Positions 1-7,991 of a stretch of DNA of 64,000 bases are shown piece by piece; the first letter of the stretch is position 1; each line of letters opens with the position of its first letter. Made by a program: the position numbers and the translations under genes. This DNA comes from Phytopseudomonas punonensis (GTDB taxonomy: Bacteria > Pseudomonadota > Gammaproteobacteria > Pseudomonadales > Pseudomonadaceae), in contig NZ_FRBQ01000008.1 in NCBI RefSeq assembly GCF_900142655.1, positions 1-64,000 on the forward strand. The letters run 5' to 3'. The notes beneath the pieces are model-generated. The model was given only the letters and a program-made list of their open reading frames with translations, did no database searches and had not been told where the DNA came from.

Positions 1-313
1 GATGATCCACTCAGACCAGGGCAGTCAGTTCAGTAGCCTGGACTGGCAAAGTTTCCTCAAGGCCAACAACCTGATTAGCAGCATGAGCCGACGCGGTAAC
101 TGTCACGACAACGCCGTGGCAGAAAGCTTTTTCCAATTGCTGAAGCGAGAACGCATCAGACGGAAAACCTACGGCACCCGTGAAGAAGCACGCGCTGATG
201 TGTTCGATTACATCGAGATGTTTTATAACCCTAAACGCCGGCACAGCAGCGCTATGCAGCTATCGCCAGTGGATTTTGAAAAGCGCTATTTCCAGAGCTT
301 GGAAAGTGTCTAG
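1..313 (+). CDS. IS3-family transposase OrfB, C-terminal part (cut by window edge)
   Basis: The reading frame is open at the left window edge and ends at TAG 311-313. The visible 103 residues are the C-terminal part of an rve-type integrase core: HSDQGSQF carries the second Asp of the DDE triad, and about 40 residues later AESFFQLLKRE carries the Glu. The end (YNPKRRHSSAMQLSPVDFE) is the usual close of IS3-family OrfB. It would cut and join the ends of its own element. The N-terminal HTH region and the first catalytic Asp lie outside the window, so activity cannot be judged. The terminal repeat follows at once, so this is the right end of the element. Confidence 0.9.
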   Translation, partial: MIHSDQGSQFSSLDWQSFLKANNLISSMSRRGNCHDNAVAESFFQLLKRERIRRKTYGTREEARADVFDYIEMFYNPKRRHSSAMQLSPVDFEKRYFQSLESV

Positions 314-331
314 GAAAGCCGGGGCGATTCA
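307..331. repeat. Right terminal inverted repeat of the IS3 element
   Basis: The sequence read inward on the minus strand begins TGAATCGCCCCGG and overlaps the transposase stop codon. The TG...CA end and position just after OrfB fit IS3-family termini. The left copy is outside the window, so the exact end (331) is inferred from the family pattern and from where the interrupted neighbour begins. Confidence 0.65.
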
Positions 332-725
332 GTCATTTCTTATCGACGACAAAGACTCTAAAAAACGATTGCTTGGCAAAAGCAGCCCACTCTCTAGTTT
401 TTCAGCGAAAATTGACTTGGCATGCCTCCTGGGAATGTGCAGTCGAGATATTGCAAAAGATCTACATACAATAAGAGAAATTAGAAACGAATTTGCTCAC
501 AATATAATGGCCAGAGACAAAACCAAGCTCAGCTTCAATTCAGGAAATATTAAAGATAAGTGTATGTATCTAAAGTGCGTGGCCCATGAAAAACCTAAAG
601 AGCCAAGGGTCGCATTTGTCAGAGCATGTGCGATCCTGAACGCTGACTTTTCCATCCATCGCTTCTTCGGTCAGAAGGTTTCTGATGGAGGGCAGGTTTT
701 TGCAAAAATAGAAAAGCAAAAATAG
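332..725 (+). pseudogene. 3' fragment of an MltR-like gene, truncated by the IS element
   Basis: After the IS end the frame encodes about 130 residues ending at a TAG at 723-725. The segment LLGKSSPLSSFSAKIDLACL followed by IAKDLHTIREIRNEFAHN resembles the core of mannitol operon repressor (MltR/MtlR) proteins, small helical proteins with a conserved RNEFAHN-like stretch. There is no start codon outside the IS; the frame only stays open by running back through the transposase in another frame. The stretch is AT-richer than its surroundings, suggesting earlier acquisition. I read it as a gene cut by the insertion and not functional. The family call rests on remembered motifs. Confidence 0.6.
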
Positions 726-1109
726 AAACTCCACCAAGGCTAACATCTTATATGGACTCTCCCCCATAAGTAGTGAGCAAAGCCTTGCTTTTGCACCTGT
801 CGTCAGCGCGGTTGCATTCGTATATCCGGCCTGTGAGGGGCGCTTGGCCCTGGCCATTCTGTAGTTCGCGCAGCGGGGGCCAAGCGTTCAATCGATCACG
901 AAGATCATCATTGTTATTGGCCTTGTTCCGCTGCAGGACTCGCCTATTCCGACAGTTTCGCTATTCACCACAACCACAAGAAAACACTTACCTGATCCCT
1001 CCCCGCCCTCAGGCGGGTTTTGCGCTCTGCCAATTACCACTGAAGCGCCACTCGTGCCACCAGACCGCCCAGCAGATCCGCACCAGTTAGCAGCTGGTCG
1101 TCCTACTCG
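726..1109. other. Gene-free stretch between the MltR fragment and the GGDEF gene
   Basis: No frame here has a recognisable protein or a good start. A short open frame at 773-1090 is low-complexity and looks non-coding. The only clear element is the hairpin terminator at 1002-1021. Confidence 0.5.
1002..1021 (+). terminator. Rho-independent terminator
   Basis: Stem CCCGCC (1002-1007), loop CTCA, stem GGCGGG (1012-1017), then TTTT. It is oriented rightward; whatever transcript it ended is no longer recognisable. Confidence 0.7.
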
Positions 1110-2378
1110 CTAACCCTCCTGCAGCGCCCACTCCACCCGATTACGCCCCGCCTCCTTCCCCCGATACAGCGCAGCATCCGCCTGTTGCAGGAAGTCATCG
1201 AACGCCTGCGCGGTGGTGAAATGAGCGGAGACGCCGATGGTCGCTGTGCAGCGGATCGATTGGTTGCGGTTGCTGCCTGGCACTTCAACGCGCTCTATCG
1301 CCTTACGCATGCGTTCTGCCAGCTGCAAAACGCCGGCTTTCTCCGCATCCAGAGCGATAACAACGAACTCCTCCCCGCCTAACCGGCAGATCAGGTCGCC
1401 TTGACGTGCGGTGGCTTTGAGGGCATCAGCGACGTGGCAGAGCACGAGGTCGCCGACTTTGTGGCCGTGGGTGTCATTGATGCGTTTGAAGTGGTCGATA
1501 TCCACGATCAACACATAGGCCGGCGCGACGATGCGGGAGCTGAAATGCACTTCCAGTGCATCGATCAACCCGCGCCGGTTCAGCAATTGGGTGAGCGGGT
1601 CGTGGGCCGCGAGGGTGCGCAGTTCCTCGGTCAGGCGGCGCAACACCAGCCACACCGCACAGGGCGGCAGCACGGTCGCCAGGAACGACATGTATATGTA
1701 GAAGACTTTCTGGAAGCCGCTGTGCATGTCCAGCGCAGCTATTCCGCCGACGAGAATCATCATGAACTTGGCGGCATTCAACACGCAGATGCCACTGATC
1801 AGCACGGCGAACACCAGCATTTCAACGCACAGATCCTTGGCGAAGGTTCGGCTACCCACCAGCAACGCGATGATCATGCCCAGAAACAGCAGCACGCAGG
1901 CGCCTGCCAGCAACGCGTGGCGCGCTTCGTCGCCGAGCAGCGCTTGCACCAGCAGTTGCACGACCGCGTATATCGCCGCCAGTGCGAGCAGTGGGCGTAC
2001 GACGGGCGTTGGCCGGTCAAAAAAGCGCAGCGCGCCCAGCAGATAGGCAACCGGAGCGCTGAGCGTAAGGATGTGATTGACGACACTCATCCAACTCCAG
2101 TCAGGCGGGCCGTCGATCAGTTGCAGGATATACGCGAGCCCCAGCATAAGATTGCCGAGTGCGAAGACCTCCATCCCCATTTTCTTGCCATTCAGCCGGG
2201 TGCTGATCAGCAGGAACATCACGCTGAAACACAGCAGGTGCACGCAGAGCATGCCGAGGATTACGGTGGTGGTCATGGATTCACGAGGGTGGAATAGCGA
2301 TAGGAGCCGGATACGGAGACTGGCAAAAGCGCGATCCCTGGAGTCACTAGGCGCTTCCGGCGTATTCAGCATGGCCAT
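1110..2378 (-). CDS. Membrane-bound diguanylate cyclase (GGDEF domain)
   Basis: 422 residues. Residues about 36-248 form six to seven hydrophobic segments, an integral membrane sensor; residues 255-420 are a GGDEF domain. The active-site signature is GGEEF at 334-338, and an RxxD inhibitory site (RQGD, 325-328) sits five residues upstream, so product inhibition by c-di-GMP is expected. DIDHFKRIND is the conserved Mg/GTP loop. It should make c-di-GMP from two GTP at the inner membrane; the input signal is unknown. No clear Shine-Dalgarno precedes the chosen ATG at 2378; an internal ATG at 2276, just before the first membrane segment, is an alternative. Confidence 0.9.
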   Translation of the reverse strand: MAMLNTPEAPSDSRDRAFASLRIRLLSLFHPRESMTTTVILGMLCVHLLCFSVMFLLISTRLNGKKMGMEVFALGNLMLGLAYILQLIDGPPDWSWMSVVNHILTLSAPVAYLLGALRFFDRPTPVVRPLLALAAIYAVVQLLVQALLGDEARHALLAGACVLLFLGMIIALLVGSRTFAKDLCVEMLVFAVLISGICVLNAAKFMMILVGGIAALDMHSGFQKVFYIYMSFLATVLPPCAVWLVLRRLTEELRTLAAHDPLTQLLNRRGLIDALEVHFSSRIVAPAYVLIVDIDHFKRINDTHGHKVGDLVLCHVADALKATARQGDLICRLGGEEFVVIALDAEKAGVLQLAERMRKAIERVEVPGSNRNQSIRCTATIGVSAHFTTAQAFDDFLQQADAALYRGKEAGRNRVEWALQEG

Positions 2379-2903
2379 TTAATATTGCGAATCGTAGTCA
2401 AATCCGCCTTTTAAAGCTAATCCACCATCCATTTGCAGAAGCCAAAGTACGGGCCCACGTAGCACGGAAGCTGCAACTCAGCAGTTCTGCATTGGCTTGA
2501 TCGTCAGCGTGCAAGGACTGGAGGTACGCACCTAGCGGTGCACGTCAGTAACCGTTGGGCAATGTATCGCCAACGCCTGCGCCGCTAGAGATACATTGCC
2601 CACCGGCTGCAAAAGCAGCGGCCAGCGATTTACGCCATGCCCGTCAATCGAGCGCCTGCTGTAGATTGCGCTGCCAAGTGTTACCATTACGCCCTTTTTG
2701 CGCCGCAGCGACCCTCGGCATGCAAGATCGCGCTCGGTACGAAGCCGGCCTCCTCTGCAATCTCATGTCCAGATAATGGCGGCATTCGCTGGCCGCTGAT
2801 CTGCGCCGGTTGCAGCGAATCACCTGGCCAGTGGCACAGAGGCTGATCTGCCCATGCTGGCCGCCTTCGACAGAACACTCCTAACCTTTTGATTGGTAAG
2901 TAT
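2379..2903. other. Host intergenic region, original upstream region of ybiT
   Basis: No gene is supported. It contains the long inverted repeat at 2551-2607 and, before the phage inserted, would have held the promoter and leader of ybiT, whose first codons are now at attL. No confident promoter could be placed by eye. Confidence 0.5.
2556..2602. repeat. Perfect 13-bp inverted repeat
   Basis: TGGGCAATGTATC (2556-2568) and GATACATTGCCCA (2590-2602) are exact reverse complements separated by 21 bp. With one mismatch (2555/2603) the pairing extends outward three more base pairs. No T-run follows on either strand, so it is not a standard terminator. Confidence 0.8.
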
Positions 2904-2936
2904 TTTGATCTCCACCGCTAATATCACCATGCAGTT
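2904..2936. other. attL, left prophage attachment site
   Basis: This 33-bp stretch matches 53208-53240 at 30 of 33 positions; the longest identical block is TCCACCGCTAA. It still encodes the first 11 codons of ybiT (LISTANITMQF) and is then interrupted by TAA. Bacterial DNA lies to the left and phage DNA to the right. The three mismatches mean the phage copy of the site was not identical to the bacterial one. Confidence 0.9.
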
Positions 2937-3015
2937 CTAAATGGGGTTTTACGGTGGCCTTTGTGTGGTTTTATGCGGGCTGTAGCCCACCGCAACCACC
3001 ACCGAAGTCAAAGGT

Positions 3016-3036
3016 TGCCCCAAAATATGCCCCAAA
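3016..3036 (+). promoter_or_regulatory. Candidate integrase arm-type sites, left arm
   Basis: Two direct copies of TGCCCCAAA at 3016-3024 and 3028-3036, 12 bp apart, about 80 bp inside attL. The same 9-mer recurs in the same orientation near attR (53150-53169). Paired repeats flanking the core on the phage side fit arm-type binding sites of tyrosine integrases; this is inference. Confidence 0.5.
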
Positions 3037-3052
3037 TAGCGGGCACAAAAAA

Positions 3053-3091
3053 AGGCCCGGCACCCCAGTTAATAACTGAGATGCCGGGCCT
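3053..3091 (-). terminator. Terminator of the late operon
   Basis: Stem GGCCCGGCA (3054-3062) with TGCCGGGCC (3082-3090), and a second inner palindrome CAGTT/AACTG. On the minus strand it is followed by a run of seven T (3047-3053). It lies 60 bp past the spanin gene and would end late transcription just before attL. Confidence 0.85.
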
Positions 3092-3150
3092 CTTTCGATC
3101 AGCTCGCAAACAATTACATCGACCTCTCCTCTCGCCCGTCCTGGGCACGT

Positions 3151-3729
3151 TCACCCTCCCCCTTTAGATATCTTTTCCACATACGCCTGGCATGCCGTCA
3201 GGGCGATGATCGCTCGGTCGCCTCGGTTGGCGATGCTGACAATTCGCTGAGCAGCTCCTGGGTCAATGTCGGCTCGGCTGGTTCCATCCACCAGGCATCC
3301 GGCGCCGGGGGTGGCAGGCACTTCGTTGGCACCGCCACTACTGGCGGCTGGGCTGGCGATGAGGACTGACAGCCGGAGCTCAGCAGTAGCAAGGCGATCA
3401 CGCAGGCGGGCAGCAGCTTTTTCAGCATCGGTCAGCTTCCTGTATTCGGTTTCGGATGAGGCCTGCAGCTCGAGCTCGAGCCCCAGGCGTTTTTCCTGCT
3501 CACGCTGCAGCTGGCCAGCAGCAACACGCCCGATCTCCGCCAGGGTGTCGGCATGCAGCCTGTCGCGATCGGCAAGCTGTCGTTCGTACTCGCGGGCCTG
3601 GGCGGCGAGCTGGGCGCCGTAGCTGTTGGCTTGCCAGCGCCACGCTGCGCCGGCGGACAGCACCATCAGCAGCGCCACGGTGGCCACCACGGCGATTGCC
3701 TTGCCGGGTATCAGCTTCAGCCAGCTCAC
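3151..3729 (-). CDS. Rz-like inner-membrane spanin (i-spanin)
   Basis: 192 residues from a GTG at 3729 that overlaps the endolysin stop as GTGA, which decides the start over longer readings. An N-terminal membrane segment (about residues 8-29, KAIAVVATVALLMVLSAGAAW) is followed by a long Gln/Glu/Arg-rich periplasmic coiled coil. Spanins join the inner and outer membranes and break the outer membrane in the last step of phage lysis. The outer-membrane partner is encoded wholly inside this gene in another frame (3198-3428), the classic Rz/Rz1 nesting. Confidence 0.8.
   Translation of the reverse strand: MSWLKLIPGKAIAVVATVALLMVLSAGAAWRWQANSYGAQLAAQAREYERQLADRDRLHADTLAEIGRVAAGQLQREQEKRLGLELELQASSETEYRKLTDAEKAAARLRDRLATAELRLSVLIASPAASSGGANEVPATPGAGCLVDGTSRADIDPGAAQRIVSIANRGDRAIIALTACQAYVEKISKGGG
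3198..3428 (-). CDS. Rz1-like outer-membrane lipoprotein (o-spanin), nested in Rz
   Basis: 76 residues. It has a lipoprotein signal with lipobox LSSGC; Cys20 would be lipidated. The mature part is Pro-rich (PAQPPVVAVPTKCLPPPAPDAWW), as in Rz1 proteins. The gene lies completely within the i-spanin gene in a different frame, an arrangement typical of this pair. It acts in the outer membrane by binding the C-terminus of the i-spanin during lysis. Confidence 0.8.
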   Translation of the reverse strand: MLKKLLPACVIALLLLSSGCQSSSPAQPPVVAVPTKCLPPPAPDAWWMEPAEPTLTQELLSELSASPTEATERSSP

Positions 3730-4265
3730 GCTGCCATCTCCCCACCGCAGGCGCAGAACATAGCCAGCAGTTCGCCTTCGTCGCACGGCTCGGCGGCGCG
3801 GTCTTCGGCGTAGATTTCAAGCAGGTTGGCCAGCTTGTGTTCGCGCTGGCCATAGCCCGCGCCTGGCAGGCTGGCCCAGATCGGCGCGGCGGCGGCGACG
3901 GCGGCCTGGATGCGGCCGGCTTGGATGTGCGGTAGTGCGCCGCACTCGGTCAGTAGCTTCACGGCGGCCAGGTCTTGAGCTTCGGGGATGAAGCGCCCGC
4001 GAAAGCCGTACTCGCGCACGATGGCATCCCAGGTGCGCGCCAGGAATTGGTAGCGCCCGGCTGCGGTGGACTTGATGCCCAGCTTGGGCAGCGGTACCAG
4101 CACGCGCGGGTGCTTGCTGTAGTCGCTGAACAGCTTGCCGCCGACCAACACGTCGTATCCGTCATCGCTGGCTTTGATGGTGGACGTGCCTTCGCTCCAG
4201 GCGAGCATATCCAGAAAGGCGAGCACGTTCGGGCCGCCCGCCAGGGCAGCAGAGATTCGAGCCAT
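3726..4265 (-). CDS. Endolysin, lambda R-like lytic transglycosylase
   Basis: 179 residues. The sequence follows phage lambda R closely in layout: FLDMLAWSEGT (catalytic Glu25), GYDVLVGGKLFSDYSKHP, KSTAAGRYQFL, and IWASLPGAGYGQ. It would cleave the peptidoglycan glycan strand. No signal peptide is seen, so it needs a holin for export. The start at 4265 has a GGAG 8 nt upstream; a longer frame starts inside the preceding terminator and is unlikely. It heads the endolysin-Rz-Rz1 lysis unit at the end of the late operon; no holin is adjacent. Confidence 0.92.
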   Translation of the reverse strand: MARISAALAGGPNVLAFLDMLAWSEGTSTIKASDDGYDVLVGGKLFSDYSKHPRVLVPLPKLGIKSTAAGRYQFLARTWDAIVREYGFRGRFIPEAQDLAAVKLLTECGALPHIQAGRIQAAVAAAAPIWASLPGAGYGQREHKLANLLEIYAEDRAAEPCDEGELLAMFCACGGEMAA

Positions 4266-4286
4266 GGGTTTTCTCCGGGCATGAAA

Positions 4287-4307
4287 AAGCCCGCTCATGG
4301 CGGGCTT
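4287..4307 (-). terminator. Hairpin terminator before the lysis genes
   Basis: AAGCCCGC (4287-4294), loop TCAT-like, GCGGGCTT (4300-4307), with five T on the minus strand. It separates the last tail gene from the endolysin, so lysis genes probably rely on antitermination or partial read-through. Confidence 0.75.
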
Positions 4308-4324
4308 GGATGGAGTTGCGGGAA

Positions 4325-5509
4325 TCAGGCCACGGTGACCTGCATCGTGGCGGACTGTGCTGAGCCGGCGCTGTTGCGAGCGACCACATATACAAAATGG
4401 TTTGCAACAGACGTACTGATATCAAACAGCAAGCTATGGCGGCTCGTGGTCCCTCTGAGGGCAAACGCACCCGTCGTCCCAGCGCGGTGCCATACCTCAT
4501 ACACTTCTAAAGCCCCGCCTCCACCGCTATCCCACGCTGCGTTGATCTGGTTGGCGGTGCCACCTCCAAGCGTGCGCAAGTTCTGTGGGGCGCTCGGAGC
4601 CACCACGCTCGACGGCAGTGCGGCATGGAGGACGTAGCCGCGTGCTCTGTTAAGGCGTAGTGTGCGGGCGGTAGTGCCAACAGACTTGGCGATGCTTACC
4701 TGCCATAAAGCCGGCGCACCAATCCCATACACCAGCGGGGGGATAGCCTGGGTGGTGGTCGTCTCCACCCCTGTGCTCTGGTTGCGTATGCGAGCAATGA
4801 AGCTGCCGCCAGTTGTCGTGAAACTGGCCTCGATATCCACTGTGTAATTGACGCCAGCAGTGGGCAACAGCCCGGTAGATATCGAACCAGAATCAGTCTC
4901 CGTAGCTGATTTTTTAACCTGCCAAGCAAGCGTAAAAGCCCCGCTGTTAACGGTATCCAGACAGGTTACCTCTAGGGAGAGAGCGTCACCGAGATACGCA
5001 CCTACTAAGGTTCTGAAGCGTTGCGCAGCTACGCTGAGTGCCTGTATAGAAAAGTCGGCAGTCATGCGCACTGCGGTGACTTTATCGAATGGCACTGTCA
5101 ACAATGCATCTTGAAAGAAGCGCGCGATCACAGAGCCAGCCGCCGTTGACCCTGTGGTGAGCTGGACGCTGCCGCCGACTCCAGCAACCAGCTGCGCGCC
5201 AGCAGCGGTTCCACTAGCAGAGATCGGAGAACCTTCGGCCAAACCCCACGTTGCCCAGTTCGTCGGTACAAACACCGGGTCGCGAGGCGCGGCCGCCACT
5301 GTTGTAGTGAGCGCTGGGAGGAGCGCCTGCGCGTCGGCGTGGAACGCCACACCCAGGCTGCTCTTCTCTATCGAAGATCCGCCCATTTGACCGCTGTAGA
5401 TAGCCGCGATGCGGTCTTCGGCGCCTGCCGAAGGCACGTCGAGCGTATCGCCATGTGGTAGTTGCGCAACCTGCCCACCAACGATGACCAGCGGTCGATG
5501 AGCTGTCAT
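4325..5509 (-). CDS. Phage tail/fibre-like protein with C-terminal FnIII-like domain
   Basis: 394 residues, no clear catalytic motif. The middle is rich in Ser/Thr/Gly with beta-strand spacing; the last about 90 residues (SAPQNLRTLGGGTANQINAAWDS onward, EVYEVWHRAG, FVYVVARN) have the look of a fibronectin type III fold, common on phage tail surfaces. Its ATG overlaps the stop of the gene before it (TAATG at 5509-5511). It is the last of the tail genes before the lysis unit, a usual place for fibre or receptor-binding proteins. Exact role is unknown. Confidence 0.6.
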   Translation of the reverse strand: MTAHRPLVIVGGQVAQLPHGDTLDVPSAGAEDRIAAIYSGQMGGSSIEKSSLGVAFHADAQALLPALTTTVAAAPRDPVFVPTNWATWGLAEGSPISASGTAAGAQLVAGVGGSVQLTTGSTAAGSVIARFFQDALLTVPFDKVTAVRMTADFSIQALSVAAQRFRTLVGAYLGDALSLEVTCLDTVNSGAFTLAWQVKKSATETDSGSISTGLLPTAGVNYTVDIEASFTTTGGSFIARIRNQSTGVETTTTQAIPPLVYGIGAPALWQVSIAKSVGTTARTLRLNRARGYVLHAALPSSVVAPSAPQNLRTLGGGTANQINAAWDSGGGGALEVYEVWHRAGTTGAFALRGTTSRHSLLFDISTSVANHFVYVVARNSAGSAQSATMQVTVA

Positions 5510-6030
5510 TACAGAATCACCGGCGAGTATTCGACAGTAACCAGCTCGGTCTCCGACTTAGCGCGGCCCAGGTACTGGCTGACCTTGTTGGCGTTGGCTG
5601 CGTCCGCAGCATCCAGCGGCGCGGTGATAACGCCACCGGCAGTGCCCAGCCAGTACTCGCCGCCCGCCACCATGCCGGCGCGGGCAGCATTGGTCACGTT
5701 CAGTCGCTTGGCGGTGCCGGGCGCGCCATTGGTAACAGCGGCTTCGACGAAGCCCCAGGCCTCGCGGCCGTTGCTGTTGTCTGCCTTGCGCATGCCGAGT
5801 GCGCCAGCGTTGGAGTAGAGGTTCACGAAGTCGCCAGGGCTCAATGCCTCGCTGGCGGTGGCCACTACCTGGTTGGCACCGATGCCGGCAGGCAAGAAGC
5901 TGGGATCGAGCTTGCCGGTATCGTCGGCAGCAATGAGCTTGCCGGCGTCTTCGGCGCCTTGGCTGGTCTGGATGCCAACCATCTGCTTGAGTTTGCCGGC
6001 GACGAGCGCGAGATAACGTTGTGCAGCCAT
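5509..6030 (-). CDS. Putative phage tail-associated protein
   Basis: 173 residues beginning MAAQRYLALVAGKLKQMVGI. The start at 6030 is chosen because translation from further up would run through the preceding gene. The segment GANQVVATASEALSPGDFVNLY and GMVAGGEYWLGTAGGVITAPL resemble small beta-rich structural proteins often found next to tail fibres. It overlaps the following gene by TAATG and follows the preceding one by 4 nt, so the three are translationally linked. I do not recognise a named family. Confidence 0.55.
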   Translation of the reverse strand: MAAQRYLALVAGKLKQMVGIQTSQGAEDAGKLIAADDTGKLDPSFLPAGIGANQVVATASEALSPGDFVNLYSNAGALGMRKADNSNGREAWGFVEAAVTNGAPGTAKRLNVTNAARAGMVAGGEYWLGTAGGVITAPLDAADAANANKVSQYLGRAKSETELVTVEYSPVIL

Positions 6031-6034
6031 GGTG

Positions 6035-6538
6035 TTACTCCTCTGCCAGCGCGATGGGCTGGTCGATATTGATGATGATGCGGGTGGGTGAAACGGCGTT
6101 GCCGATGAACAGCAGGTGTCCATCCAGCGGCGGTGTCTGTGTGAGGGTGCCGGCCTGGCCGAGCCACACCGGGCCGGGCTGCCAACTCCAGGCGGCGTCA
6201 TCGAGCGGGCCGGCGAGCTGCAGGTTGACGAGCTCGCCCATCTCGACTGCCGTGAGCGTGACGCCGGCCACTTGGTCGATATGCTCGGCGTCCTGCAGGT
6301 CGAGGTAGCGCACCACGCCGGCCCACTCGTACACCACGCGCAGGGCGCTAAGCTGCTCCCCGGCGATTCGCTGCACGGCCGAGCCACCAGCTGGGCCAGG
6401 GGCGCCCTGCCGGCCTGGCGGCCCCTGACTGCCAGCAGCAGTCACGACGGCAACCACCTGCTCTCGCCCGACCACCAACACGAACGGCTGTGCATCCACC
6501 AGCACGACTGGGGCTTTATCCACGGCAGCAGCCTCCAT
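6035..6538 (-). CDS. Collagen-repeat-containing tail protein
   Basis: 167 residues. A short collagen-like stretch (GSQGPPGRQGAPGPAGG, about residues 37-53) is followed by a beta-rich region. Gly-Pro-Xaa repeats form triple helices in phage fibres, which makes a trimeric tail fibre or tip component likely. Its 5' end overlaps the end of the upstream gene (6516-6538). The specific function is not known. Confidence 0.6.
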   Translation of the reverse strand: MEAAAVDKAPVVLVDAQPFVLVVGREQVVAVVTAAGSQGPPGRQGAPGPAGGSAVQRIAGEQLSALRVVYEWAGVVRYLDLQDAEHIDQVAGVTLTAVEMGELVNLQLAGPLDDAAWSWQPGPVWLGQAGTLTQTPPLDGHLLFIGNAVSPTRIIINIDQPIALAEE

Positions 6539-7100
6539 TGCCTAGCTCAACGGGGCCGTGCAGCCAGCGGCTAACGTCGCCATTGCTCCAGGTGATATCA
6601 AGGGTGTATTCGGCTTTGCTCCAAGTAATGGCAGCCGTTTGCCCATCAGTTAGCACCAGAACCAGCTGCCCGAGTCCCGCGATCAGCAGGCCATTATTCT
6701 CGGTAGTCAGCTCCATTGGTGGCCCTTGCTCTGGCACGATTACCAAGCGGGCGCGGATGCCGGTGAGGTCGACCGGCAGCTGATACACGAGCTGGCCGCC
6801 GCGCGCGCTCTGGTCGAGGCCGTTGAGTTCGTTGTACTCGAGCGTGTTCTCGTCAATCACCCTCGCTACGCGGAACGCCTCGCGAACTTTGTCTTTGTTG
6901 AGGCCGCTCCAGCCGGTGCTGCCTTCGATCCAGGTTGGCCAATCACCTGGTAGGCCATGCGCTGGCACGCTGAAGCGCAAGGGCGCGGATTGCTCGAACG
7001 CCTCAATCGGCTTGTAGGTGTACGTTGGCTGTAACAGCAGCAAGGGTTTACGCAGGGTGGCGCCAGGAATCACGCGCAGGGAAAGGCAGGCCGGCTGCAT
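6516..7100 (-). CDS. Putative tail protein of unknown function
   Basis: 194 residues. It starts MQPACLSLRVIPGATLRKPLLLLQPTYTY and has paired segments (LRFSVPAHGLPGDWPTWIEGS, DLTGIRARLVIVPEQGPP) that look like beta-strand-rich structural protein. It lies between two larger tail genes in one continuous minus-strand operon and overlaps the next gene by 23 nt. I do not recognise the family; the position implies a baseplate or tip role. Confidence 0.55.
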   Translation of the reverse strand: MQPACLSLRVIPGATLRKPLLLLQPTYTYKPIEAFEQSAPLRFSVPAHGLPGDWPTWIEGSTGWSGLNKDKVREAFRVARVIDENTLEYNELNGLDQSARGGQLVYQLPVDLTGIRARLVIVPEQGPPMELTTENNGLLIAGLGQLVLVLTDGQTAAITWSKAEYTLDITWSNGDVSRWLHGPVELGNGGCCRG

Positions 7101-7127
7101 GGCTGGCTACTCCGATAGCTGAATGGG

Positions 7128-7988
7128 TTATTCGGGGTAAGAAATGATCGTGGAAGGAGTGATGGGTACTAGCTGAAAATCGACGCCAAACTCATTGCCC
7201 TCTCGCCAATGGCTGACCAGCTTCAGCGTGCAAGCCTCGGCAACGGTTACGGTAACGATCCCGCCGCTCACTGATAACTCCACGCCATCGACACCACTGT
7301 TTTCTATCTGCACATAGGCCTGTTCGCCCATTGCAGTGAAATCCATGCTCAGCGCTATGGAGTCTGCCAGCGCTGGGGTGATATGGATTTCCAGGCCGTA
7401 GGGCATACCGACCCACGGCATTACCAGGGTTGCCGGGTAGGCGCCGATGTACGCATCAGAAACCGACACCCCGAAATTGCGCTGATCGTATTCAGCGGTG
7501 AAGGACGTACCCGGCGTGCCTGCCGGGTACTGATATGCGTTTTGGTAGTAACTGCCAACGAGGCGCGCCCAGTCGCTGCCGTGCTCAGTACCCATCGAAA
7601 CCCATACACCGGTTCCCGGCACTGCATACAGAGCGCCGACGGCCGTGGGGATATCCTGCGCGCCCGGAAGAGCATCCCCAACAATGGCCCCTGTGCCACC
7701 AGACTCCAGCGCAGCGAGGCGCGAATCGATTGTGTTCAGCGTACCGGCTGTTACGGAGTTATAGATCACACTGCCGGCTGGCCAGCTCTGCGCGACTGTT
7801 CCCTCCTGCCCGCGCACCAGCGTGGCGTTGCCACTCAGCACCTCGGCGGTGACGATCTCCCAGCGAGTCGCCGCGGCGGCGTCGTCTGTAAGGGTGAATT
7901 GGTAGTCGCCATCCTCGAGGTCAAGGGCGAGCGTGGTAGCGCCGAGCGGCAGGGCCACGACCTGGAACCAGTTGTTCACGAAATTCAT
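7128..7988 (-). CDS. Putative tail tip/fibre protein
   Basis: 286 residues starting MNFVNNWFQVVALPLGATTLALDL. The N-terminal about 75 residues (DGDYQFTLTDDAAAATRWEIVTAEV, GQEGTVAQSWPAGSVIYNSVTAG) match the pattern of an attachment domain seen at the start of many Pseudomonas siphovirus tail proteins; the rest is beta-rich. No enzyme motif is visible. It starts 3 nt after the preceding gene ends, within the tail operon. Confidence 0.55.
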   Translation of the reverse strand: MNFVNNWFQVVALPLGATTLALDLEDGDYQFTLTDDAAAATRWEIVTAEVLSGNATLVRGQEGTVAQSWPAGSVIYNSVTAGTLNTIDSRLAALESGGTGAIVGDALPGAQDIPTAVGALYAVPGTGVWVSMGTEHGSDWARLVGSYYQNAYQYPAGTPGTSFTAEYDQRNFGVSVSDAYIGAYPATLVMPWVGMPYGLEIHITPALADSIALSMDFTAMGEQAYVQIENSGVDGVELSVSGGIVTVTVAEACTLKLVSHWREGNEFGVDFQLVPITPSTIISYPE

Positions 7989-7991
7989 GTG

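Noticed and set aside
1401..2297. 298-codon plus-strand frame opposite the GGDEF gene
   Set aside because: His/Gln-rich antisense shadow; GGDEF motifs are on the minus strand.
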